64,000 nucleotides of DNA from Hyaloraphidium curvatum (taxonomy: Eukaryota > Monoblepharomycota > Hyaloraphidiomycetes > Hyaloraphidiales > Hyaloraphidiaceae), in NCBI GenBank assembly GCA_025558095.1, contig JAIVFI010000038.1:310001-374000 (forward strand), in the 5' to 3' direction. Below, piece by piece: positions 1 to 10,232 of this stretch. Position numbers and translations under genes: made by a program. How positions within the stretch are numbered: position 1 is the first letter of the stretch; every line of letters begins with the position of its first letter. The notes under the pieces are model-generated. The model had not been told where the DNA came from. It searched no databases and saw only the letters and a list, made by a program, of their open reading frames with translations.

Positions 1-132
1 CAAATGGCACATGATGCTCTTACAGCTTACTCCGGGTCTGGACGGGGCACTCTGGGAGTGGAACGCAGGATGGAGTAGGCCAAATGAAGGACGAGATCTC
101 GCTGACGACTTTTTCTATGAATCGTGAACCGT

Positions 133-141
133 TATATATAT
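133..141 (+). promoter_or_regulatory. possible TATA-like element upstream of first gene
   Basis: An alternating TA tract lies about 160 bp before the chosen ATG at 299. It is A+T-rich in an otherwise GC-rich region, so it could be a core promoter element. This rests on base composition and position only. Confidence 0.25.
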
Positions 142-298
142 GGCGGCCACCTATTGCCGTTGCAGAGCTAGCAGGGAGTGGATGCGGCGCCGTGCTCGAA
201 ATGCTTCCCTTCATCAGCGGTCGAGAGCGTCGGGCAGGGTGCCGTGGCTGGGCCGTTTGAGACGATCGAGGTCTCAACACCCACCACCTCTTCGAAGG

Positions 299-1966
299 AT
301 GGCCGACGGCGCCGCTCAGCAGGCACCCGTTGCCGATGTCGCGATCGCGGGCGGCGCGGCGGACGGCGAGGCGGCCCTTGTGCCCGACCCCGCCGCGCCT
401 TTGCTGCTCCCCAACGAGCTGCTCGAGCGGATCATGGGCCTCCTGGCCTCGGAGGGCAGCTTCCGAGCTCTGCTAAATCTCGCGCTCGCCGAGCGCCGCA
501 TGTGGCTGCTCGCCCAGCCGGTGCTCTACGAGACGCTGGACTTCCCCGCTCTCGCCCGCCGCGGGCCGGCCGGCGCCCGCTTCCTCGAGTCGCTCGCGCT
601 CGCGTACGACGCCGAGGTGCGCCTGCAGCACGTGCGCCGCATCGTGCACGCGCCGGTGCCCGGCCTGCCCGACGTGGTCGGGTGGGCCGTCGTGCTCGGC
701 TGCCTGCGGCGCGGCTTCCGGCCGGGCATCCGCAGCCTCGAAGTCGAGGTCACGAACACGGGCGCGGCGCGGCAGCTTCATTCCGTCCTCTCCGATAGCC
801 CGAGAACCTGCCTCGAGCGGCTGGAGATAGCGACCGCGAGCGACATGCAGACCTGGGAACTGCGGCACCTCGCGCTGGGGATCCCGATCCCACCGTCCGT
901 GCGCCACGTGCGGTACATTACCTACGGGCTCATCAACGAGGAAATGATCCGTGCGATCGGCGAAGCCGCGGGGCTGGAGACGTGGGAGCTGGAGTTCAGG
1001 CCGCCGCGCTACCTCGACTACTACGGGGCCCTCCCTTCTTCCCTGGCGGACAAGCTCGCTGCTCTCGCGGGCCCAATGCACCTTGCTAGGCGCATCGCGG
1101 CGGTATCTCAGCCCCGGCTGCGCAGCCTGCGGATCGACGGCTTCGACAGGGCCGCGGACGGGGACGCCGGCATCGGCTTCCTGCTCGCGCTCCCAGCGCC
1201 GGGATCGCTGGCCTTCTGCCGATCCTCCCCATCGGACCTCGTCAAGGTCGCCGACCTCCTCCGCGAGGGTGACCTCGCCTCCTTCCCGCCGCAAGGCATC
1301 GAGATCGCCGAGCCGCGGCGGCCCCGCCTCGAGGAGGACGGGCTCAACGCCGTCGCCCTGGCTTTCGCCGGCGTCGACGTGCCCGTGACCGTCACCGGGT
1401 ACACCGCCTCCTTCCCGGACGGACAGGCGCCCTGGGCGCTCGCTGCATGGCGGGACGTGCCCTGCTTCGCCTTCGACCCGCCGCTCCCCCCCGCTGAGCC
1501 CTACGCCGGCGCGGAAGCCGAACTCCGCGCCGCGCTGGACGCCCCCGGCAACGCGCCCGCAAAGGATAGCGTCGTCTACCACGCATGCTGCGTCCCAAAT
1601 GGCGCGGAGCTGGCCCGGCGCGCCGAGGAACACGCGCTGCAGGCCGGCCGGTTCGTGCGGGACCTCGAGGCCGAGATCGCCGGCGTCGGCGGGGGTGCGG
1701 TGGTCCGGGAGGTGCTCGATCGGCGCTGGGGGGACCTGCTCCGCCGCGCGGGGGAGGACGCGGCCTCGTTCCGCCGGATCTGCGGCGGCCTGGCGCGGTG
1801 GCAGCCGGGCTCCGTGACGGCTCCTGAGAGGCACGCCGCGCGCGACCGCGTGGCCGCGTTGCTGCGGGAGATCGCGCTCGTCCGGCTCAAGCTGGTGGCG
1901 CTGGCGGGCCAGTACGAGCAGCGCGGGTTCGGATGGCGGGAGGTGCCGGACGTGGCGTCGCTCTGA
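299..1966 (+). CDS. F-box-like / leucine-rich protein
   Basis: Intronless frame of 555 aa. After an Ala/Asp-rich leader of about 35 residues comes an F-box-like start (LLPNELLERIMGLL...LLNLALAERRMW, about residues 37-70). A long region follows with spaced Leu-x-x-Leu segments (for example RSLEVEVTN, RLEIATAS, RSLRIDGF) that looks like irregular leucine-rich repeats. The tail (about 430-555) is predicted helical. The ATG at 299 is preferred over the in-frame upstream ATG at 140 because the intervening residues are Arg-rich and unlike a protein N-terminus. F-box proteins normally recruit substrates to SCF ubiquitin ligases; that role is inferred here. The gene is convergent with the F-box-like gene at 2055-3014, with only 88 bp between stops. 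Confidence 0.7.
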   Translation: MADGAAQQAPVADVAIAGGAADGEAALVPDPAAPLLLPNELLERIMGLLASEGSFRALLNLALAERRMWLLAQPVLYETLDFPALARRGPAGARFLESLALAYDAEVRLQHVRRIVHAPVPGLPDVVGWAVVLGCLRRGFRPGIRSLEVEVTNTGAARQLHSVLSDSPRTCLERLEIATASDMQTWELRHLALGIPIPPSVRHVRYITYGLINEEMIRAIGEAAGLETWELEFRPPRYLDYYGALPSSLADKLAALAGPMHLARRIAAVSQPRLRSLRIDGFDRAADGDAGIGFLLALPAPGSLAFCRSSPSDLVKVADLLREGDLASFPPQGIEIAEPRRPRLEEDGLNAVALAFAGVDVPVTVTGYTASFPDGQAPWALAAWRDVPCFAFDPPLPPAEPYAGAEAELRAALDAPGNAPAKDSVVYHACCVPNGAELARRAEEHALQAGRFVRDLEAEIAGVGGGAVVREVLDRRWGDLLRRAGEDAASFRRICGGLARWQPGSVTAPERHAARDRVAALLREIALVRLKLVALAGQYEQRGFGWREVPDVASL

Positions 1967-2054
1967 TGTGCAGACGAGTGGATGCGTCTGTATTGTCAAT
2001 CGTGCTTGGTGTGGATCTGTACGGAATGGAAGCAACCGTGTTCTTGACGCCGAA

Positions 2055-3014
2055 TCAGAGGAGCGTGCAGAAGCCTTTCCTGCGGTTCGTCGCCATCGAG
2101 CTTGCCTGCGGTCCGCGGCCTTGCTCCTCGAGAGCGCCCTGCTCAGGTTCGGGCGCCGGTCCGACCTCGATCTCGCCGTCGCTGAGCTGCGCAGGCGACG
2201 TTGTCTCCGCCCCGCTGAGGTTTCTGGGCCACTCGTATGCCGGTCCGGCGAGCGCAGCTCCTGCTGTCGATCCTTCCACGGGCAGCTCCTCCACTCCGGG
2301 GATCACCGCCGCGCTGCGCGCGTACGAGGCCCAGTACTTCGTCTGCTTTTCCAAGGTCCACCCGCCACGCGCGCTGCAGTCCAGGGGCCCGCGGATCTCG
2401 GCACTCCAGACCCCTGCCCTGGCCATGGGCGGCGGGTCCAGCATCGACTCCCTGTATGGCACCAGGCCGGCACCGGAACCCAATTGCGCGGGGTTCGCGG
2501 GGTAGAAGACGAGCAGGCCGTTGTGCCTCCAGCTCATGGACAACCGGAGGAGGAGCTGGATGTCTTCTCGCTGAGCCGACCGCACGACGACCTCCCTCGC
2601 GGAACCGGCCGACGCCGCGAATCCGAGCCAGTTGGCGACCACCGGGTCCTCCGAGTCCGCGACGTCGATCTCGAGGGTGCGAAGCGACCTGAGCTGGTTC
2701 ATCAGCATCCCCTGCAGCGCGTGCGCCTCCTCCCGCGACATGCCCGCCAGCCGCACCGAGACCTCGCGGACGAACCGCGCGTCGGCCGCCTTCGCGCCGC
2801 GCATCGTGCCCGGCGGGCGGCGGCCCTCGAAGCGCGCGGCGGCGGACGCGGCGGCGCCCGCGCCCACTTCGACGCGGCGGAGGAGCAGCGAGAGCCCGGC
2901 GGCGTAGTGCGCGCGGTCCGCGAGGAGGAGTTGCAGCAGCGTGCGTGCCCACCCCCGCGCGGCGAGGAGACGCATGATCAAGAGCGCAATTTCGGGAGGG
3001 AGCGGCGAGGCCAT
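2055..3014 (-). CDS. F-box-like protein (short)
   Basis: Intronless frame of 319 aa starting at the ATG at 3014 (MASPLPPEIALLIMRLL). The first 45 residues resemble a degenerate F-box helix pair (LPPEIALLIMRLLAARGWARTLLQLLLADR). The rest contains Leu-rich segments such as RSLRTLEIDV, as expected for an irregular LRR substrate-binding part. The C-terminal 40 residues are acidic and low complexity. Upstream in-frame ATGs exist (for example at 3185) but add non-conserved-looking sequence. Function as an SCF substrate adaptor is inferred only from the N-terminal motif. The gene is tail-to-tail with the F-box-like gene on the plus strand, so the two may be related local paralogues. Confidence 0.62.
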   Translation of the reverse strand: MASPLPPEIALLIMRLLAARGWARTLLQLLLADRAHYAAGLSLLLRRVEVGAGAAASAAARFEGRRPPGTMRGAKAADARFVREVSVRLAGMSREEAHALQGMLMNQLRSLRTLEIDVADSEDPVVANWLGFAASAGSAREVVVRSAQREDIQLLLRLSMSWRHNGLLVFYPANPAQLGSGAGLVPYRESMLDPPPMARAGVWSAEIRGPLDCSARGGWTLEKQTKYWASYARSAAVIPGVEELPVEGSTAGAALAGPAYEWPRNLSGAETTSPAQLSDGEIEVGPAPEPEQGALEEQGRGPQASSMATNRRKGFCTLL

Positions 3015-3304
3015 GGCGGAAGAGCGTTTGCAGTTGTATAGTTGTTCGGGTTCGCACGGCAGGGACGCCTGTCCCAGCGCTCTCTCGAGGAACGAGGAAC
3101 GACACGAGAGAAGCTGAACGCGTCGCATATCCATCAGGCCGACGATCATCTCGGATAACTCTTCACGAGGACGTTGAAGGTGCAACGATTAACGCCTCGC
3201 CAACACAACGACGACGCGCAAGAATACGTCGCGAGTCGCGCGGGTCATGTTCCCTCCGGCTCTATCGAACGTCTGTGCAAAGCGGCGCAACTCCTCAACC
3301 TTCA

Positions 3305-4464
3305 CTATCCCTTGGTTTTCCCCCGGCAGACTGCCTTGTGGTCTGGCCACGCCGCGCGCTGGCACTCCTTGCTGCAGTACCGCGCCGTCCGGCAGCCAGC
3401 GCACCTCTTGAGCTCGGCGGACCTCGTCGGCCGGTCGCACTTGTCGCAGCGGTCCCGTTCGTCGGGAACAAGGATGGTCTGCATGGGCCCCGGGGTCTCG
3501 GAGCGGGTTGATCGACCGAGCCGGGCGCCGTCTGAGTCTGTTCGTCTTCCGTGAGCAAGAGTATCCAAGTCGCCGAGTTCAACAAACTCGTCGAAAACTG
3601 GTATATGGATTCGGGCTGGGTGCGCTTGGCCTCAGGAATGGTGAGGTACAAGGCGTTGATCATGAAACCCGAGACGGCCCGAACGGCCCTGCGCGGACGC
3701 CAGCTTTCCGGCGGCCTTCGGTTGTATCCCCTGCTTCCGACGTAATGAGGACAACGGTGTTTACGGCGCCAAACACAAAAGAAAGGCAAGCATTGAGGTC
3801 GCTCGCGGTGCGCTGCCATTCATCATCCATGTTCGCGAGAAGCCACCCGTTCAACAGCGGATGATGCGATAGTGCTTCGACGAACTGGAAGTCATCCCGC
3901 AATTTCAGCAAAGAACTTCCAAGAGCCCCGTGGATTCGAAGGAACAACGCGATACGTCGCTTGCACAGAGAAGCAGTCCGCTTTGACGCGAGGTCTCGCG
4001 CTTCCGGAAAAGCTCCACTTCCGGTGCAGGGACTCGCTCGTCCACACGGCCCGCACAATCGAAAAGTGGTCCCTAAACACGTCCCGCATCACGTCACCGA
4101 AGAGCGCACGTGGTGCGTTTGCCCACTGCCCGGAAAGTGAACCGTCGGGGAGGTATCGCGCGAGAGTTTCGAGGTACTCTGGTTCAATCTCTTCTGCAGA
4201 CTCGTCGACAGCGTGGCGAACAGCGTGGCGAAGAGCGCAGCACGGTTCCACGGCTTCCCACAGCACGTTCGGCAACGATGTAAACCATGCGGTGACGCGC
4301 TCCTTGGTCCCGGCGTCCGTCGGACCGGATTCGAGAGCCGCGACGAGTTCGGAGAAGCCACCGCGTAACGCGGCCATCTTGGAGGCCACGTCCGCCAGGA
4401 ACAGGTCGCGGTCGAACGAAGGCCACGGGTTCGGCGCGCCGGTATCTTCCGATGAGGTTTCCAT
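3305..4464 (-). CDS. MYND zinc-finger protein (about 3 exons, splice sites unresolved)
   Basis: The C-terminal block (about 3620 down to the stop at 3305) carries a complete MYND finger: CDKC...CAGC...YCSKEC...HKAVC, the C-x2-C / C-x2-C / C-x3-C / H-x3-C zinc ligand pattern. Two upstream blocks in other frames are also coding-like. One runs from the ATG at 4464 to about 3990 (helical, METSSEDTG...). The other lies around 3985-3665 and includes FVEALSHHPLLNGWLL. I could not fix the two junctions; candidate donors include GTAAAC (minus strand, about 3764) and acceptor TTCCAG near 3890. MYND domains bind proline-containing peptides and usually mediate protein-protein contacts. The N-terminal part matches no family I recognise. 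Confidence 0.6.
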
Positions 4465-4634
4465 GATTGTCGGTGGGGAGGCCAACGCCACGTCGTCGAT
4501 GGTCGAAGTGATGGCGTGCGGCCCGGCTCCGCGACGGCGAGTACAGAAGACGCCTGGCTCCCACACGATGAGGCCGACAAGGGTACAATTCTCTACAATC
4601 AGCTCCCCAATACATCTGCTGTCCCAACTTTGCA

Positions 4635-5555
4635 TCAGAGCAGAGGCGCCCTGGAGTGGATGGACGCGGCGTCGTCGGCCCCGCCTTCCTCGCCGTCCTG
4701 CGAACTTCGCTTCTCCCCCGAAGACTCGCCCGCCTTCTTCGCGGCCTGCTCCTTCTTGTACGCCGCCATCGACGCCTCCACAACGGCGATCATCTTCGCC
4801 TCCTTCTGGTCCTGCAGCGGCATGGACCTGTCCGCGCCGAAGTCGTAGGCCGAATCAAAGATCTCGTGGCCCTCCTTCGGCCCGTCGCCTTTCGCGCCGG
4901 TAAAGTTGCTCCTGATGTACCGCCTGGCGGCGAGGCCCGCCTGGCTCCGCACCACGCCCCAGGCTCGCTGCGCCTTGGCCTTGCTCGAGTTGTCAAGCGC
5001 CTGCATGCCCACGCGCTCCCTCTTCTGCCGCGTCTCCTCCAGCAGCAGCGCCGGCGGCAGGTCCGCCACGCCGTCGGGCTTTATCGAGCGGGTGATCCGC
5101 GACCGCACCGACTCGGCGGCCTTGGAGAACACCGACGCCGAGTCCTTCTTCTCCTGCTCCGCCTCGGCCGCCCGGAGCTCCCGCTCGCTGGTCTTGAACA
5201 CCGCGTGCTCCATGTCGGGCCACTGCTCGGCGATGATGACCTTGGCCTCGGGGTGGTCCGCCACGAACTGCTCCTTGGACGGCGCCGCGACGCCGACCTC
5301 CTCGGCCTTCTTGACCACCATCTCCTCGAGCCGGCCGCCGCCGGGGATGTCGGCGTTGTACGACCCGCGCCCAGCCTTAACGGCGTGCGCGGCGTTGACC
5401 GCCACCGTCTCGTGGAACTGCGCGAGGAAGTCGTCGAGCGAGTCCTCCCGCTTCGCCCGCGGCAGCATGATGAGCGGGCCGCCCGACTGCGACTGCTTCC
5501 GCTGCCATATAGGCTTCTCCTTGGTGCCGACGTTGATGTACTCCTTGGCCGACAT
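4635..5555 (-). CDS. uncharacterised 306-aa charged protein
   Basis: Intronless frame beginning MSAKEYINVGTKEKPIW at the ATG at 5555; a longer frame reaches 5666 but its first 37 residues look like untranslated leader. The protein is highly charged and mostly helical. It has a Lys/Glu-rich middle (about residues 120-190), a possible short conserved block around RRYIRSNFTGAKGDG, and an acidic/Ser-rich tail. No membrane segment, signal peptide or catalytic motif is visible. I do not recognise the family. The reading frame is clean and codon use is like its neighbours, so I regard it as a real gene of unknown function. Confidence 0.6.
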   Translation of the reverse strand: MSAKEYINVGTKEKPIWQRKQSQSGGPLIMLPRAKREDSLDDFLAQFHETVAVNAAHAVKAGRGSYNADIPGGGRLEEMVVKKAEEVGVAAPSKEQFVADHPEAKVIIAEQWPDMEHAVFKTSERELRAAEAEQEKKDSASVFSKAAESVRSRITRSIKPDGVADLPPALLLEETRQKRERVGMQALDNSSKAKAQRAWGVVRSQAGLAARRYIRSNFTGAKGDGPKEGHEIFDSAYDFGADRSMPLQDQKEAKMIAVVEASMAAYKKEQAAKKAGESSGEKRSSQDGEEGGADDAASIHSRAPLL

Positions 5556-5897
5556 CGTGCGGGGAGGGGGAGGGAAGGTCCGAGCGCCGGCGGTCTGTGG
5601 CCTGTGGCGCGATCGGAGTGGGTGGCGAAGGGGGATTACCCGGTGCTCTCCGAGCCTGGGAGACAACGATCCGGGCCGCCGGCACGACCATAATTCGCTG
5701 CGATCCAGCTTGTAGGTGATGTTCCATTCGCTTTCTAGTGAGAACGGACGAGAGATTCGTGACCTCGTGATTGATGGTGTTGATGGTGTCCGGTGATCGC
5801 CGAAGCCTTCCGAGGCCCGAGGCGCACTTCAGAGAGGCTAGATCGTGTTCTTCTTCCCCGAGACTATGCGCTGTTCAGTACAACCATCCCGCCCGTC
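5556..5897. other. intergenic stretch, no gene seen
   Basis: About 340 bp between the start of the uncharacterised minus-strand gene and the stop of the arginase-family gene. Only short, unconvincing open frames are present. It should hold the promoter of the downstream gene at 4635-5555 and the 3' end of the arginase-family gene. Confidence 0.5.
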
Positions 5898-6734
5898 CTA
5901 GCCCCTCCCAAGCAGCGGCATCCCGGCGAGCATGTCGCGGAATGCGATGGCGTCCCACGGCATGTGCTCGGCAATCGTTAGGCCGACGACCTGCGTTGCA
6001 CTCGCGACGTCTGAAAGCAGCCTGGCGACCTGAGCCGGCTGCATCCTGCCCCGCGGAACGCCGTCGAGGTATGTCGCGTCTGCGCGACTAAAGATGAGCG
6101 GCCTGAACGAGGCCGGGTCCATCACGTCGAGATCGAGGTGGACGGCGAGGTGCCCGATCTTGTTTTCGGCGATCCAGTCGAGCACGGGCCGCGAGGAAGC
6201 GGCCAAGTCGGCGGATCCGGCGCGGTGCAGGCCCAGCCGCGCGATGATCTCGCCCTCGGCCGGCGACCACGCATCCAGGCCGGCGTACATGACCTTTGCG
6301 ACCGCGACCGGCTTATCCACGAGGCCGACAAACTCGGCGTCGCCTTCCCCGAGCAGTGCCCGGAGCGGGTAGGTATGGGCATGCTTCCAGTGCTGCGGAT
6401 CCAGGATGTCCGGGTGCGCATCGACCCACAGCACGCCGAAATCGTCACCGTACTTGCTGCTCAGGTAGGCGAAAGGCGCGATGGAGACGCCGCAGTCCCC
6501 GCCGAGGGTCGCGATCGCGTCGGGCGCGTGCCTCTCGACGGCGGCACGCGCTTCCCTCGCCTGCCGCACGACGGCCGACCGCGCGACCACGCCGTCTTCC
6601 AGCGGCAGCGGGGCTCCGTCCGGCTCGGGCACGGCGACGGTCTCGGTGGGCGAAGCGGCCACCGAGCTTCCGATTACCCGCGTCGAACATCAACATCTAT
6701 CTGCTGCGAGTGACGCGATCAAGCTCTGCATCAT
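5898..6734 (-). CDS. arginase/ureohydrolase-family protein
   Basis: Proposed exons, minus strand: 6734-6715 and 6666-5898 (262 aa), phase 2, intron 48 nt. Ureohydrolase metal-site motifs are present: GGDCGVS (family GGDHS), WVDAHPDI (DAHPD, three ligands) and HLDLDVMDP (S/DxDxDxxDP). These enzymes hydrolyse guanidino or amidino bonds with a binuclear manganese centre. The His of the first motif is Cys here, which occurs in a divergent arginase-family subgroup, so true arginase activity is uncertain. An in-frame TGA at 6692-6690 is removed by the proposed intron. The Gln-Trp-rich N-terminal strand usual in relatives is not found upstream, so the start is tentative; another exon or a shortened N-terminus are both possible. 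Confidence 0.68.
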
Positions 6735-7010
6735 TGAACGCCTTCGACTGCTCTTGAAAGTAGGTCCTGATTGCTGGAACCGAAAGAGAAGGTTCGACCA
6801 TTCCGCCCGCTCGCCTGGGAGGATCTTGGACTCGAACTGCCGGAGGCCGAAGACCTTCTACAGACCCAAAGATTCCGATTCTCGCGTGAAACATGCTAGT
6901 ACTTGCTCCCGACACATTCGATCGCCCCTGTTGGCCACCTGTTGACCCTTCTGTCCCTCGCGATTCTTCGACGCCTCTTCCGTATCGACTTGTCGTGTCC
7001 CGTCTCCAAC

Positions 7011-7244
7011 TCACGACTTCTTCCGAAGAAGCCCCCGCAGAGCCATGTCCGCAGCCAAGTGATGCACCGGCCTTCCGAAAACCCAGGAGTACCCGTCGGC
7101 GTGCACGAACAGCGGGGCCGCGGGATCGGGAAGGCACTCCATGATGAACACCCAGACCTCGTCGTCTACCATCGTGAAGCGACCGTTGGCGAGAGGGATC
7201 ACCGCGGAGCCGTTTTCGTCGCGCTGGATGTGCGGGGGCGCCAT
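7011..7244 (-). CDS. small hypothetical protein (77 aa)
   Basis: A clean frame starts at the ATG at 7244 (MAPPHIQRDENG) and ends at 7011. Residue composition is protein-like, with alternating hydrophobic positions (for example GRFTMVDDEVWVFIMECL). I recognise no family. It may instead be the last exon of a longer gene whose earlier exons lie in 7245-7600, where another minus-strand frame is open. Confidence is low because of its length. Confidence 0.35.
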   Translation of the reverse strand: MAPPHIQRDENGSAVIPLANGRFTMVDDEVWVFIMECLPDPAAPLFVHADGYSWVFGRPVHHLAADMALRGLLRKKS

Positions 7245-7662
7245 GGGAATGAGGAGGGGTCGTGGAAGACGTAGGACATGTGCCTGGCGGTGCGCGACAT
7301 CGCGACGAGAACTCGATAGAGCAGCTGCGGTCCTCTAGACGGAGAGCAGGTCCAGCGAAGGGGGTTGCTCGTCAGCAGACGCGCTCCGATGCGTGATTCA
7401 TCACGCGCAACAGATCCTGCTGCATTGCCGGACCCGATTCGACGAAGGATTGTTGACAGCATAACTGAGGCGACGAAGATGATTTCCCAGGAGCTTCGTG
7501 TTGATGTTGACTTCGCGCGGAATCTCGAAGACGCGCCTGCGCGCCGGCGCACAACGAGGACCACAAACAACGCCGCGCCTTAGGGCAGCCGCCAGGCCGC
7601 GGAGCTCGTCCTCGCTGTCGGCGGATCTCATTTTTGTCCAATTGGACAGTCACGACCGGACC
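7245..7662. other. intergenic / promoter region
   Basis: About 420 bp between the small minus-strand ORF and the first exon of the alpha/beta hydrolase. A minus-strand frame is open through 7199-7570 but reads as Arg/Ser-rich shadow sequence. I see no supported gene here. Confidence 0.4.
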
Positions 7663-8731
7663 ATGACGCGGACGTTCATCCTGGTCCATGGAGTGAGTCT
7701 GTTCCGTCCGGCGTCAGTTCGTTCCCCTCACAGCGCTCGCTGGGCTCCGTACCGTACCTGCGCGCTCGTCTCGAAAGGCCTGGCACGGGGGTTGGTGCTG
7801 GTCCCGTCTCGTCGGCTTTCTCGCGCTCCACGGGCGCGTCATCGCGCCGGACTTGCCTGGCTCCGGAGCTTCCTCGAAACCCGCGGGCGAGGTCACCCTG
7901 GCGGACTGCACCAAGGCCATCGTGGACATCATTGATACGGTGTCGGAGCGGGATAGGATTGTGCTCGTGGGACACTCCGCGGGTGGAGCAGGTGGGCTCT
8001 TCCGTTCCTCCCGCTCCGCCATATGGGTTCACAGATTGGGTGCCTCCAGTGATCACCGCTGCCGCCGAGCAGCGGCCGGAGCGCATCGAGCGGCTTGTCT
8101 ATGTCACCGCCTACGCTCTTCAAAACGGGGAGTCCCTTCTCAAAGCTTCTTCGACGGACAAGGAGTCCCAACTCAGCAAGCAGATGCAGATGTCGAAGGA
8201 CAAGAAGACGATCACTTTGAAATCGGCCGAGGTGCGTATTTGGCACTCGAGAGACCAAACGGAACCAGCTAACCTTTCGTTGCTCGCCGCAGGGTGCCCG
8301 CCCAGTGCTCTACAACGACCTGGAAGACAGGGACTTCCGATATTGCTTTTGGCGACTCACGCCTCAGTCGAGCGCCGTTTTCCGGGAACCGGTGGCGACG
8401 ACGCCCGAGAGATGGGGTCGGATTCCAAAAGTGGGCCGCATTACTCGTTGTCTCCGCCCGACTTTCATTGACGCCAACATGCCAGACCTACATCATCTGC
8501 ACAAAGGACAACGCGATCGGGCCGGCCGCCCAGCGCCAGATGGCCCTCCAGTTCTGTGGCTGCAAGCTGGTCCCGTACTCCGAGGCCGTCTCCCTCGTGA
8601 CGGCGCCGACGCCGGTCAATCTGGCGCTGGAGCTCAACACGGGACATTCCCCGATGGTAAACAAGCCGGATCAACTGGCGCGGTTGATAGTGGTGGGCCT
8701 GGAGGGGGGCAAGATGATGGCGTCATTGTAA
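7663..8731 (+). CDS. alpha/beta hydrolase (methylesterase/hydroxynitrile-lyase type)
   Basis: Five exons join in frame: 7663-7692, 7778-7991, 8050-8231, 8293-8430, 8486-8731 (269 aa). Introns are 85, 58, 61 and 55 nt, with GTGAGT/GTGGGC/GTGCGT donors. Across the first junction the protein reads TFILVHGAWHGGWCW, the classic oxyanion-loop start of this subfamily. The nucleophile elbow is VLVGHSAGG. The acid is probably the Asp in ICTKDNAIGP, and the catalytic His lies in LNTGHSPMVNKPDQLA. A cap region (about residues 110-170) is Lys/Gln-rich. Members hydrolyse esters or amides of small molecules; the substrate cannot be read from sequence. The fit of all splice phases gives high confidence in the model. 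Confidence 0.88.
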
Positions 8732-8799
8732 TTCCGAGTTCTACGAGACCTCCATGTAGTCGGCATCCTCTTCCTCCGAACTGTCCACAGTCTGATCGT

Positions 8800-10163
8800 T
8801 CATGTCGCAGCTTCCACGTCCAGAATCCAATCTGCGTCCTCATACCAGTGGCAGCAAACCCTGTCCAGCGAGGCGTCGAGTCGCCGCCAGAACTTGACTT
8901 CGTCCTGCAAGTCACGGGTAACAACAACCCCCGGATCGTAGAGCGTAGAGAAGCCAAGATCGAAATGGGCCCCGCTGCTGCGCAGCATCGTCTCTACAGC
9001 TCTGCGATCGTGGGATGGCAGTCCGTCGAGATGGAGGAACTGAACTTCCAGGTACTTCAGGCCGGAAGCAATCCGAGGCAGAGGCAATCGGAACTCGATT
9101 CAACGAGTTCGATCTCCTTGACGGAAGGCAAGAGGAGGATCTCCTCCCAGTCCTCCATGAAGCTGGAATCGCTATCCGTGGGCCAATCTCTCACGAATGT
9201 GACGGTCGAGGGAAGGAACGCACTAGGAAAGGCACGCCGCATCGGCCGGATACCCAAATGCGGACCGTACAGCCAAGTGGTGATCTTGGTGACGAGGCTC
9301 CCGGGCATCACCCCGCTGCAGTCCTCCGGAAGATCCCAGATCCCGAGATGTACGCTTTCGAGGTGCGGACATTCCGAGATCGCGGCAAAGAACGGAGTCC
9401 AAAGAACGCCGGTGTACTCGAGATGGCGGAGCTGAGGCAGGTCCAGCTCGACGTCTTCCGTGCGATCGAACGCGATGATCTTCGGTTGTCTGTCCTCGGC
9501 CGCCGGAAACTGGACCTGCATTTTGGTCACATTTGCCAGCGCCTGTCCCGAATGGTCGGTAGGTAATAGACGACAAACGAACTCGGAGTCCCGGGAAGCA
9601 ATCTCGAGTTCCTGAATTGACGTGCAGCGCTCAAGTACTTCACGACATTGCCAAGATGCCAGTGCATCTTCCGGGTCGGTGATCCGAAGCTTCTTCACCG
9701 AGGCAAACTTGCGCGGCACGCTAGGCACGCCCAAGAATTGATCCATGAAAGCGGCAGATCCGTAGAAGAACGAGTGCACGCGATTCGCCGCGTCCACGAC
9801 TTTCGACAGGTCGACTTCACGAAAGAAGTGCGGGGTCAGGAGACAGTAGAAGGCCTTGCATCCTTGCAATAATCGCAGCAGCGTCGGCGAGCCCGGCGGG
9901 AAGAAATCGGCGATGCGCAGAACAATTTCAGGCGACAGGGTCGGCAGTGCGGGCGACGGCGCGGAGGGCGCGACCCCCGACGCGGCGAGCTGGGCACGTA
10001 GGGAGGCATTGGCGATCCGTAGAGCCGCGTTCTCGTCCCGGAGCCGCGCGTTTTCGTTCTCCAGAGCTTGCGTCGAGGTCGAATCGAGTTCGCGGTGGGG
10101 ACCCTTATCCCGGTGCTCATACCAATTCCAACGGTCAAAGGACAAGGATTGAAATGATATCAT
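8800..10163 (-). CDS. F-box-like protein with N-terminal coiled coil and LRR-like region
   Basis: Best model: exons 10163-9105 and 9039-8800 (432 aa) with a 65-nt intron (GTTGAA...TTCAG), phase 0. Residues about 20-70 form a leucine/asparagine heptad segment (ENENARLRDENAALRIANASL), a likely coiled coil. An F-box-like helix pair follows (LSPEIVLRIADFF...LLRLLQGCKAFYCLL), then LRR-like strands (SVKKLRI, SIQELEIA, HLESVHLG, SVKEIEL). The two blocks sit in different frames and overlap, so without the intron the gene would look frameshifted. An acceptor 15 nt earlier would also keep the frame. Role as a ubiquitin-ligase adaptor is inferred. The start is the first ATG of the open frame. Confidence 0.6.
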
Positions 10164-10232
10164 ACAGATGCGACGAAGGTGATGATCTACTAGCAATTGT
10201 ATCTGACAAAGTCTATCAGCGCAACACCGGGC

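Noticed and set aside
9030-9110. Apparent frameshift or pseudogene signature in the F-box-like gene
   Set aside because: A 65-nt phase-0 intron (GTTGAA...TTCAG) explains it; not proven, but typical in length for this genome.
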